From Takakia lepidozioides (Eukaryota > Streptophyta > Takakiopsida > Takakiales > Takakiaceae), in assembly GCA_030704615.1 (NCBI GenBank), contig CM060733.1, forward strand, positions 14,570,001-14,634,000: a stretch of DNA of 64,000 nt. The letters are read 5' to 3'. Both the position numbers and the translations under genes were made by a program. This document shows positions 20,076 through 30,232 of the stretch, piece after piece. Below the pieces are notes generated by a model, which searched no databases, had not been told where the DNA came from, and saw only the letters and a program-made list of their open reading frames with translations. Within the stretch, counting starts at the first letter, position 1, and every line of letters begins with the position of its first letter.

Positions 20076-22141
20076 ATGAGAGCTACGAAGAAAGACGTGA
20101 CATTTACACTTTATGCGACTTCGATCAAAACCACAACAGACCAAGGTACTTCAACATTACCCACTCAATACCAAGATTTCAAGGATGTCTTTGAGAAGAA
20201 AAATGCAGACATGTTGCCAGAACATCGACCTTATGATTGTGCAATTGAGTTGCAAGAAGGAGCTCAACCACCCGGTACATGCAGACCCATCTAAGCCATT
20301 CTTTTTGGAAGCAGATGCATCGGACTTTGCACTTGGCGCGGTACTCTCTCAATATGGTACAGATGGCCGATTTCACCCTGTTGTTTTTGAGGAGTGGCGT
20401 CATCTATTGGAGGGAGCTAAACATCATGTCACTGTCTATACCGATCACAAAAACCTCGAGTATTTTATGAGTGCTCGTGTTTTGAATCGACGTCAAGCGA
20501 GATGGAGTATGTCACTAGCAAGGTTTTGATTTTGTCGTTACATACCGTCCCGGATATCTTCAAAGAAAACCAGATGCTCTTTCTCGATGTTCGTATCTTG
20601 CACCAAAAGAAGGGGTCGCAGCTTTTGACCAATATAAATCCATCATCTTGAAACCAGCAAATCTCCAATTGAATATGCTATCCATGTCCACCTATGACGA
20701 TGTAGAGATCATAAACGAGATTCAGGAAGCACTGAAGAGCGACCAATTTGCTACGACACTACGAAGTCAACTAAATCGACCTCGAGACAACCCACATGTT
20801 ACAAACGACTTTGAATTCAAAGATGGCTTACTTTATTTCAAGGGACTTCTCTATGTACCTCCAGGACCTACACGACTTCGAATTCTTCAAACATGTCATG
20901 ATCTTCCAGCTACAGGACATTTCGGCTTCAACAAAACAATGGAATTGATATCCAGGGACTATTGGTGGCCGCAGATGTGGAAATTCGTAAAAGAATTTAT
21001 AAAATCTTGCAACACATGTGCTAGAGCGAAGGGACCACGACATCGACCTTACGGCCTTCTTCAACCATTACCCATTCCCAAGGGCCCAAGGTCGTCCGTG
21101 TCTATGGACTTTATTACGGACCTTCCAATTTCCAAGACCACCGATTCAATCCTTGTTTTTGTAGATCGTTTCACGAAGATGACACATTTCATTCCATGTA
21201 ATAAGACGGTTACCGGCGAGGAAACTGCAAGACTCTTCCTCAATAATATCTACCGCATTCATGGACTCCCGAAGGACATCGTATCTGATCGAGGACCACA
21301 TGTCATATCACATTTCTGGAGGGGATTATTTCACATATTAGATACTAAGATCAACCTTTCTACAGCTAATCATCCACAGACTGATGGTCAAACCGAACGT
21401 GTAAACCATATTTTGGAGCAGTATCTTCGTTGTACGATAAATTATCACCAAGATAATTGGACGGACCTTCTATCATTGGCTGAGTTTGCCTACAACAACA
21501 CTATACATTCTTCGACCAAGCAAACTCCATTTTTCTCCAATTATGGTCATCATCCTCGAGCAAACCCTTTCCACATGAAGACTGTTGGAAGATTTGCTGC
21601 AGAAAACCTTGCTACTCATCTTGCTACGATTCACAAGGAGCTTACATTCCACCTCGCTAAAGCTCAAAAACAATACAAGGAGTATGCAGATTAACGTCGT
21701 CAACTCCAACCCCAATTCAAGGTCGGAGATCGTGTGTGGCTTCTTCGACGGGACATACAAACCTCGCGACCATCAAGGAAGTTGGATTATCAACGCCTGG
21801 GACCATTCAAAATTATTCGACAAATAAATCCGGTCAATTTTCGGCTTGAACTCCAACGAAGTATGTGCATCCATCCAGTCTTTCATGTTTCATTATTGGA
21901 GTTGTATCATCCATCAAATATTCCAGAGAGAGTCTCCGTACCACCTCCACCAATCGAAGTCAATCAGGAAATTGAGTATGAAGTCGACAAAGTCCTAGAC
22001 TCTCGCATCAAGTATAAACGTCTTGAATATTTCGTACATTGGAAAGGCCACGACATCAGCAAACGAACGTGGGAACTTTCATCCAACCTCGCCAATACAT
22101 CTGACAAAGTCCAAGAATTTCATCAACGACATCCAGTTTAG
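20076..22141 (+). pseudogene. Outer element pol remnant: RNase H, integrase, chromodomain
   Basis: The segment at 20076-20294 holds the linker before RT ([20 protein letters not shown]) and jumps straight into RNase H near 20290 ([20 protein letters not shown] in the next frame), so the RT core is missing. RNase H continues to about 20640 with a frame change. Integrase 20648-21694 is one clean frame with the HHCC zinc site (HDLPATGHFGF... CNTC) and DDE residues in SMDFITDLP, SDRGPHVISHF and TERVNHILEQ. A TAA at 21692 separates it from a C-terminal part (21734-22141, different frame) ending in a chromodomain (LEYFVHWKGHDISKRTWELS) that in this family guides insertion to marked chromatin. Internally deleted, non-autonomous copy. 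Confidence 0.9.
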
Positions 22142-22719
22142 CCCCGAGCTACACGTCAATAAGACGTCACAACGATGATGTCAGCCAAGTTAGCTTCAAG
22201 ATAAAGACTCCACATTCAATGTACCTGATACACGCTCAGGAAGGAGGAGCACCACACATTAATATATATAGCTACACTTCCAGCACTCTTGTATCTTGTA
22301 TTGGCAGCATGGAGTCACAGGAACAAGATACATTGGAGCTGTCGCTTACCCAACTACCAGATCTACCGTTCCGACTCTCACAACCTTCAATATCACGCCG
22401 ACGCTCTCGAGACGATGGGCCACCAAGGCGACGCGTACTTCCTCGTCTGGACCCCGTACGACGGTAAGTAGAGCCTACTCGAAGTCTGATAATTCTGTTG
22501 GAGGTTGAGGCTTAGGACCCAGAGGGCTTCGAAAATTTCTAAATCACTGCGTGGTCCCAAGTTCAAGGTGTTGGACACTATCGATGGTTGCAGGGACCTG
22601 TAAATCATTTGAGTCAAGAATGAAGAGCCGAATACTTGGCAAGTACCATCCGTCGGATTTTGGATTTTCTCCAACTCTAAGCAAGTCCAAGATTTTACCG
22701 CTCCTCGAGGAACTCGGCG

Positions 22720-22735
22720 CTAGAGGGAGGGGTGA
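22720..22735 (+). promoter_or_regulatory. Polypurine tract of the outer element
   Basis: The run TAGAGGGAGGGGTGA directly precedes the 3' LTR start TGTCACGG at 22736, as expected for the plus-strand primer. Confidence 0.8.
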
Positions 22736-23351
22736 TGTCACGGACATAGCCCAGAGGAACTTACCAGGAGTAAATACCATAAGTTATCAAGTTACCATGT
22801 TACCGGAAATTACCATGATTTACCGTGATTTATCGTGATTTATCACGATTTACCATTACTTATCAAGTTACCGGGGGTTTATCAAATTACCAAGAGTAAC
22901 TTGGGAAACTGCTCAGGAAGCTTCCTTTGGAGGAAACTTCTCTATCAAGATACCTCATTTGTTTAAGGAAGCTTCTCCATCAAGAAACCTCCATAGGGGA
23001 AGCTTCTTAGGGAAGCTTCTTAGTAACCAGTATATATAGGAGGCGAGACTGGACACTCTTCAGTCTCGCCAACTCCAGTTCAAGCTACTCTTGTTTCCAG
23101 TTCCCAGTAATCCAGTCCAGTTCCCAGTTTTCTAGCCCAATTTCCAGTATCTGGTACTCCAGTTCAGTTTCCAGCATTCCAGTATTCAAGTTGTGTTCCA
23201 ATATCTTGTACTCTTGTTCATTATTATAAAGATCGTCTTGATTCCTATTTACTCATCGTGCATACGGCCACGCCGACCTTGACTTCTTGTCTAGTTTTGT
23301 ACCTCTAGTTTGATCTTTTGTTTGTGTTCAGTCATGTTCTCGTCCTTGACA
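22736..23351 (+). repeat. 3' LTR of the outer element
   Basis: 616 bp, matching the two-part 5' LTR. It has TTACC-type short repeats at 22760-22880, five GAAnnTTC modules (22917, 22933, 22968, 22999, 23012), TATATATA at 23031-23038, and ends CCTTGACA followed by the TTTCA target duplication. Confidence 0.94.
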
Positions 23352-23356
23352 TTTCA

Positions 23357-24480
23357 CAGGAATTCTGCCTCATAGTTGTAGAAGACTCTGATGCAAAGAT
23401 GAGACTTACCAAGGGGGTGCCTCATTAGTCACATGTGGTTAGATAAAAACCAATGTCGATGATGGGATAGAGGGACCTACCCCATATTTTGTTGCAAACA
23501 CCAAAAGCTCATTTTGCCTCAGTGGCGCCCCATTAAATACACCCAACCCCCACCTCAGCAACGTCAAACCTTGAAGGGAGAGGGCATTACTGCATGCAAT
23601 TCTAGACCGTCAAAGTTATAAGCTGGAATAACTTATCGTCAGTGGGATGTGGAGCAACACCTTTGATACACAAATATAACAATAAGGTGTTACTGACATT
23701 TTCAGCAAAGCTATAAACCAGAATCTCTCATAGTTGTCAATGACACCTATGAGGACAGCGATTCTGCATAGGTGGGATAAGCTATGCCAAGTTCACAAAC
23801 ATGGCAACAACATAAGCTACTCAAGACAAGTTTCATCCCTAATCAATTTCAGGGTTGAGCCTGATGAGAGGGCAAAACACGCTGAAACATATAAAAGAAA
23901 ATGGTGCCCTCAGGCTGAAATGTGTTGAAGAAGGTGCCTTCATTAGCCGTGCCTTGTGGTGTCAATTGCGCTGATGCCGCTGCTGTTTCCAGTTGAGCAT
24001 CTACCCAGGCATATTTCTTGTAGCTATTGATCCACAGGGAATCAGACGTAATCTTGTGTGTGAAATCCGGCCCTCTTGGATGAATCTGGACCTCTATCCT
24101 TGGTCTTCAGCTATCCCTCCCTGTGTACAAATCATGAATACATCCTCAGCCTTGCTGCTAGCAGCTGACACTCACGGCGTGAAGTTTTTTCAGCAAACAC
24201 CCCAACCCTACTTATTATAGTAGTTCCAACTCTGAATTGCATGTCAGAAAAGTGTTCATTCCAAAGCTTATCTTCATCTCTGTTATCTATTTTTGGGTAC
24301 TTTCCTGCTGCCACATCGGCAATACCTGCAAAGTCACTCCAAACCACACAGATCCCCCCAACGAGCTAACTTACAAATTCAATATGCAATTTCAGGGTTG
24401 AGTCTGATGAGAGGGCAAAACAAGCTGAAATAGGTCGAATCAGAAGGTGCCTCACCACATTGTCCTTGACCTTCTGTCAT
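23357..24480. repeat. Flank of the nested insertion with further ~300 bp repeats
   Basis: Sequence that was contiguous with position 6038 before insertion. The motif GATGAGAGGGCAAAAC recurs at about 23862 and 24408, and a TCAGAAAAGTGTTCATTCC block at about 24242, all related to the copies at 3.1-3.8 kb. Upstream exons of the cyclophilin-like gene might lie here on the minus strand, but I could not identify any. Confidence 0.6.
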
Positions 24481-24659
24481 GACCCACGGAGGACTTGACT
24501 GACCATCAACCCAAGAGGACCTCTTGTGTGTGCTTACTTGTGTCTGTAGTCAGGTAATGACGGATTGGTCAGTGAGAACCACCATGGTGCAGCTGAGCGG
24601 ATAGAGATTGAAACACGGCCTGCTAAGACCAAGCTGACTCTCCCAAGAACCTTGTAAAC

Positions 24660-24869
24660 ATCAGGAAGAATACCATGCCCTGCGGTCGACCATCCACCCA
24701 CGAACGCGGGAGAGGAGGGAAAAGAGAAAGCCCGCGGAAGGGAAGGCGAACGCGAGAGAGGACTGGAGAGAATATGAGAGGAGGAGATGGAAAAGAGAAA
24801 GCCGCGGGAGGGAAGGGGAGAAAGATCGCGGGGAGAGGGAAAAAAAAAAAAAAAAAAAAAAACCAAACA
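24660..24869. repeat. Purine-rich low-complexity tract with A-run
   Basis: A GGGAGAGGAGGAAAAGAGA-like tract of about 170 bases is followed by an uninterrupted run of about 22 A (24841-24862). Read on the minus strand it is a T-run and pyrimidine body downstream of a tRNA-like head, so it may be the body of a SINE. ORFs across it are compositional artefacts. Confidence 0.6.
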
Positions 24870-24943
24870 AAAGGATGATCGCGCGACTTGATCCCGCGGT
24901 GCATCGCGGCCTAATCGTCGTTCTTACCACTACACTACCCCTT
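24870..24943 (-). ncRNA. tRNA-derived SINE head or degenerate tRNA
   Basis: On the minus strand a box-A-like TAGTGTAGTGGTAAGAAC (24937-24920) and a box-B-like GGGATCAAGTCGC (24895-24883) are spaced as in RNA polymerase III promoters. The outer arms (GGGTAGT and ATCATCC) can still pair at most positions like an acceptor stem. A T-run follows. The anticodon arm is not clean and no intact isotype can be assigned, so a SINE head is more likely than a working tRNA. Confidence 0.55.
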
Positions 24944-24985
24944 AAAACTCAACAACTCCCTCTTGTAATATTATATTTAAGGTGT

Positions 24986-25818
24986 TTTAACCCTTAAGTT
25001 CCCAAACGACCTGAATCGGGTCACTTTGAATTTGCAGTTCGACCTAATTTTTGCAAATCTAATCTGATGGGCCCCACTCCTGATGCTTTAATGACAAGGG
25101 ATTTGTCTCGAGTATGATGCAAAAAACAAAATTAAAAAAAAAAAAAGCTACGACCTACAAAAAATATCTTAGATCTCTCATTTACGTTTTGGGGCCTGAA
25201 AAGGGCTTGTTGACCGCTGACGTGGCAGGTAAACAAGCCCAAAACAGATTGCACTCCAAAGGCCATTTTTGGCAGAAAATTAGCAATTTTGGAAAAAGCA
25301 CTTCACCTTGTGGTGTGTGAGCATTACATACACACACCCACCATTGGCTTTTAAAAAATTTGTAGAAAAAAAAGTACTTCATTTGGAGGCACATTTTCTC
25401 TTGTCAATTTTGAGATTTCAACCCCCATGTAAATGCATACATAGCAACCATAGGTGAAAAAATCAGTTGGACCTGCAATTTAGTGGGGTCATAGCCACTC
25501 CACTATTGATTTGGAAATGGTGGGTCTTGGGGCAAGCAAAATTGGATAAAGCTAGGTTTTGATTTGGTCAAACCAATTTCTTTCTCATTTTTTCTTTGGG
25601 ACCTGATATTTGAGGTCCGGGCCAACGCTATAATCTCACAATTTCCACGGTGGACTTGGCTCATTTTTTGGTTTGTCATGCATAAATGAGCTGGGCCCAT
25701 TGCTATAAGGTTGGAATCTCCGGATGATTCTTGGTAGGTTTCAAGGGGCAATTTACTGCAGCTGGGTACCCAAAATTGGTACAAAGTCAAAAAAGGGCTT
25801 GGGAACTTAAGGGTTAAA
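24986..25818. mobile_element. 833 bp element with perfect 20 bp terminal inverted repeats
   Basis: TTTAACCCTTAAGTTCCCAA at 24986-25005 is the exact reverse complement of 25799-25818. The interior is non-coding with A-runs. No target duplication is visible outside the arms. It could be a non-autonomous DNA transposon, or the visible core of a larger foldback; the superfamily cannot be told. Confidence 0.5.
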
Positions 25819-26035
25819 CCCCCCTCTGTATGAATAATGGTGTACATGGGGGGGTTTAAAATACCCCCTCCTGTGCACGCACGTGGCTGGTACATTTAAT
25901 GAGGAGTGCACCCCCCAGGGGAAGATTCAAACTCTAAATTAGGAGGATTCTCGCCGCGGGTGCAAGCCAGATGCTTTCATTTCTCAAATCGTCAACGCAA
26001 GGTTGATTTGCATCACCCCCCATGGAGAAAAATAA

Positions 26036-26081
26036 TAAAATAAATAAATAAATAATAAAATAAAATAATAAAATAAAATTG
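26036..26081. repeat. (AAATA)n/(AAAT)n simple repeat
   Basis: About 45 bases of AATAAAATAAATAAATAAATA-type repeat with no other feature. Confidence 0.85.
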
Positions 26082-26220
26082 AAGTCGTATGTCTGTCGGT
26101 GTATGTCACGTCATCAATCGTGTTGTGCGTGCGTCTGCCATTTGTTGCATTCGTTCCTCAAACTCATTTATTCATTTGCGAACACATCAAGTCACATTCA
26201 AATGAACATTATCGGAAATC

Positions 26221-26284
26221 AACCTCGTGTTAACACAAGGTTCATTTCAGTTCTAGGAAATCAACCTCATGTTAACACAAGGTT
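26221..26284. repeat. Tandem near-palindromes, AACCTYRTGTTAACACAAGGTT
   Basis: Two 22-base near-perfect palindromes (26221-26242 and 26263-26284) centred on GTTAAC, 42 bases apart and embedded in a repeated GGAAATC flank. A related half-site (GCAAGGTTGATTT) occurs near 26000. Function unknown; each could form a hairpin. Confidence 0.7.
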
Positions 26285-26699
26285 GATCTCTGCGGACGCC
26301 CTAAACCCTTAACCCATCTCACCTTCAGATGGTGAAATCCCAGAGTTATAGGCTCCACGGTTATAGGCCCACCATCTTTGTGGTGACGTGGCACGACCTT
26401 GGGTGGGCTCACGAGGGGCTCATGTCACGTCAGCGCTGTGAGCGTAGGCTCACGCCACATCACCATTGTGTGAGCGTACGCTCATGCGGTAGCGTCGTTG
26501 TAGCTTGACGAGTGAGAGGGAGGACAACGGTTCTTTTTTAATTAAGATTGAACTAAGAGTGGAGGTTGCAGGCTCTGACGTGGTGGGTTCCAGCCAATTA
26601 GTTGTGGGCATTCTTGTATCTCCCAGTTTGCAGGTGGTGGATGGTCATCCAGTCTCGGAAGCACCTGCAGCTCCTGTCGTGCGTGTTCCATTGTTGATT

Positions 26700-28628
26700 C
26701 CATGAGTTTGACCTTGACATTGTGCACCATAAGGGAAATGAGAACTCCAATGCAGATGCTCTTACACGTGGTGAACCTCATGTAGGCAAGCCTATGGTGA
26801 CTTTGGAGGACTTGGCTGCTCTTGATATATCCTTTCCTAAAGGGGCAAGCCCTGTTCTTAATCTTTTATGTGCTAATCTGCAGCATTTTCTTCTTGACCC
26901 ATCTAGCTTAGAGATTGTGTGGGGCTGGTCTAGCCTTCTTGATGATCCAGGTTGAGTCCTTATATTGCTGGTGTGGGTAGTGGATCTCGTGTCTAAAGCC
27001 TTTGTAAGGGGCTGATTTATCCTTCCTTGTTCCTTGTCTTTCTCTTTCAGCCTTGGTTCGATTTTGGTGTATCTACTCCTATACTCCGGTGTAGGTTTTG
27101 GCAGTGCTTTAAGGCATGATTTGCCTTCCCATGAGCCGTTTCAAATGAGGCAAAGACCTAGTGACTGGAGATAACATGAGGCAGGCACTCCAGGTCACCC
27201 TTACTAAAGCCCATTGAACCTCGCTTATGTGTAGTGCAATCATGGATGATATGCTATATGCAGCGCTACTCCATCAATGTCTTCATGGACGTTCATCTGC
27301 AGGGCTCCGTGAGAAGTTGAGGAAACAAGTGCTTTACAATGTGGATGCTCATCGTTGTAGGGATGGCAAGTTGTACAAAGTGGGCACTAAGGATGGGAGT
27401 CCTTGCTACTTGGAGGTACCACCACGGAGCTAGTTAGATGCTTTGTTGGAATGCTTTCATGCTTCTTTGTATGTATGTCATCTTGGGGACAAGAAGACTA
27501 TAGCTTGCATATAAGAGGTGTACTACTGAAAGGGAATTCAAAGAGATGTGATTGCCTTCATTTCCAAGTATGAGGCATGTCGATCTAACCTTGCACTTCC
27601 TCGGGTGGGGGTCACTTATAAATTGCAATCCTTGCCTGTGACACATGCCTTTGCTCGAGTTGGTATTGACTTGGTAGGACCTCTCGCTCTCACGTTAAAG
27701 GGTCATAGCTATCTTTGGGTAGCTATAGATTACTTGACTGAGTGGGTAGAAGTCCATCCTATGGTTACCAAGGATTCTGACTTAGTAGCACAACATTTCC
27801 TTGAAGATATTGTGATGATGCATGGTTGTCCTCTTGAGATCCTTACCGATAACGACCGGGAGTTTTGCAATGACCTTTTGAACATCACATGTTTTAACTT
27901 TGGAATCAAGCATGTGACTACAGCCCCCTACCATCCTCAAACCAATGGTTTGACGGAGCGTTTCAGTCAGACTTTCTGCCGAATGTTGGAGATGAATGGT
28001 GAGCTTGCAAGGGAGTGGGACATCTTCATTCCTCCTCTGGTATTTGCTTATCGCATTGCTGTTCATGCTAGCATGAGGAATACTCCTTTTGAGTTGCTTT
28101 ATGGTAGACGTTGTGTCTCTCCTTTGCATCCTACTCCACTAATTTCCACTGATTTTCTGAGCCTGTGGACTTGACTGATTTTGTAGAGAGGGTGCATGCT
28201 AGGCACATGGTCTTGGTTAATTAGGCTAAAGCTAACATTGTTCTTGCTCAAGCAGTATAGGCTAGGAATTTTAACAAGCAGGTTAAGTACACAGATCACT
28301 TCCATGAGGGACAGACTGTGTGCCTATGTCTTCAGCATGGACCGCATGCATGTAAGTCTAAATGGAAGATCGACGATCCTTATTTGTTGTACAAGTTGCT
28401 TTGTGGGAGGCGTGCTTTGATTTTGCCGCAGGGACACAACACGGAAGCACATGAGGAGCCGTTGGCACTTACATTTTTGATTCATTCGGAGCTGGTTTTT
28501 GACTTGACATGCATCAATGTTGAGGGACGATCGGTGGTGCTCACTCCTTGTGGTGCAGGTGCTATGGAGGCTTCGGTTTCACAGCAGTCTTCTCTTAGCC
28601 TTAGACAGATTTTTATTTTCAGATTGTA
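26700..28628 (+). pseudogene. Ty3/gypsy pol remnant: RNase H end and integrase
   Basis: Near 26706-26770 the RNase H end reads FDLDIVHHKGNENSNADALT. Integrase follows: the zinc-site region at 27227-27540 is broken by stops, and the catalytic core 27548-28174 is open, with GIDLVGPL (first Asp), ILTDNDREFCNDL (second Asp; the usual Gly after TDN is Asp) and TNGLTERFSQT (Glu). Downstream fragments with one stop (28196-28628) look like the integrase C-terminal region (ARNFNKQVKYTDHFHEGQTV). No chromodomain. RT, protease and gag are not present upstream. It differs from the two chromoviruses and the 13 kb element here. Confidence 0.82.
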
Positions 28629-30232
28629 GTATTCTTCCATAGTTGCTTTGTAGTTTAGTTTTTTTAAGATTTAGCATGAAGTTCCAACTTGTCTACACGC
28701 GTAAGGTTTTCCTTTGCATGGGTTTTGTCCCACTGGGTTTTCCCACAAAACGTTAGGGAACTTCATGGCGGGGTAAGATCCTTATATTTTACCTCGCGGA
28801 GCTCCTGCAAAGCTTGGATTCTTAAGGGGGGAGAAGCCTTCACATATGTGATGGCGCATGTTCTCCTGGCCTGACTTTCAGCTTATTCATTACTGTCTGA
28901 CAGGTTCATCCCATGCCATTAGTATTTATGGCGGGAGGTTGTTATACAGCCTGACCCATGCTTGTTTGAGATTATCCTAGAGCTTTGTGGCTACATCTAG
29001 ACCCTTCATTGATCTACGGGCCAGATCTGTTTGTAATCTGGGCACCCCGTGGCATACTGCCACGTGGGGGTATTCATGCCTCACCCTAGGTTTGGGGTAT
29101 AAGTTTGTTCCTGACCTTGAGTCAGGGCCCTTTTTCTCGTATGTACAACCTGGTGTACGGGCTTTTGGACGTGCTCTGTGAGCTTTGGATGTGTGTATGT
29201 TGGCTCTGCATATGTTGTACGTGGGATCCTCTACATGTTCATCTCTCTTCTCATGCTGTAAAGCCCGCTCCTTCCGAGCTCTTACACCCCTAGTTTAACG
29301 TGCCCTTGTGAGGACGGGAGAATATCATTCAAGCACAAAATAAGCCTTCACATGTCTAACAGATAGGTTGGATGCATGCAAATTGTTCCGAAGGTTTAGG
29401 GACGTTTAGAGATTGTTGATGGAGTTGACAATGAAACCAACGCAATACCTGTGTGGCTGCCCGACAAACACCACTAGTCCTGTACAAATGATCTTTATAT
29501 CACTATTTTCTTCATCATGTTGACATGAGTATTGCGTGGATGATATGAATATTGTTGTTGGCCTCTTCCCAATACACCAGATTGTAGATTGCTATGCCAA
29601 GTATCAAATCAAGTGCCTAAATGGTCAAACGTACAGCTACTAAAAATTGAAAAATTGAATGAGATTGTTATTGAAATAAGGCAATAACACTGAGATCCAC
29701 ATAACAAACCAATGTAGTACAAAGTGGGAGGCTCTCACTGCAAGCTAAGCGTGCATTCGCAAGATATAAGACTGGGGGTAAGCAATCTACACTATATTAC
29801 ACTTGTCAACATACTTGTTCAGAATGTATGCATAGAACTCTTCTGCCCATCCCGGTAGATAGAACAAGGATGGGAATCTAAGTGCGATAAGATAATTACA
29901 TGTAACGACTCGAAAGAGTGTTATTGAGAAATGGTGTTGCCTTTGATAATCTCAGCGAAGAGGCAACATGGAAAACAACTGCAGAGGTGTGCAAGGAGGG
30001 GCAAAGGCAGCGAGCTGCTAGGGGTGAGAGCCTCTTAATCAACTTAGATAAGGCATGACATGCTCAATATCTTACCCAAGTCACATGTATACATAATATG
30101 AAATAGTAATGGTTCAATCATACGAGTTTAGGCATGATGATCTATGTGCAAAAGGCTGGCTGGATTGGGCTTGAAAGGTTGTGGGGTGGTGGATGAAGAT
30201 ACAGAAAGAAGGGGGGCTGAAGGTAGCAGGTA
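28629..30232. other. Downstream flank of the gypsy remnant; no gene seen
   Basis: A purine tract TTAAGGGGGGAGAAG at 28822-28836 looks like a polypurine tract and could mark the start of a degraded 3' LTR. The 12-mer AAGCCTTCACAT occurs at 28834 and 29342, but LTR ends cannot be proven without the 5' copy. The rest (29.4-30.2 kb) is unique AT-rich sequence up to the stop codon of the RKD gene, presumably including its 3' UTR. Confidence 0.4.

Larger units (their letters stand above)
6044..23351 (+). mobile_element. Outer Ty3/gypsy chromovirus (plus strand), split by a nested element
   Basis: LTRs begin TGTCACGGAC and end CCTTGACA. The 5' LTR is in two pieces (6044-6243 and 19301-19734) because a second element inserted into it; the 3' LTR is 22736-23351. 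A 5 bp target duplication TTTCA flanks the whole insertion (6039-6043 and 23352-23356). The internal part is only about 3 kb (19735-22735) and lacks most of gag, protease and all RT core motifs, so the copy cannot move by itself. The remaining pol has RNase H, integrase and a chromodomain, placing it among the chromoviruses. The lineage looks like the one reported from non-seed plants; this is from memory. Confidence 0.92.

Noticed and set aside
24534-24930. Three overlapping minus ORFs with poly-Phe and Pro/Ser runs
   Set aside because: Produced by the A-run and purine-rich tract; no family resemblance.
28834-29353. 3' LTR bounded by the 12-mer AAGCCTTCACAT
   Set aside because: Without a 5' LTR copy and with no TG...CA ends at these points the boundaries are guesswork.
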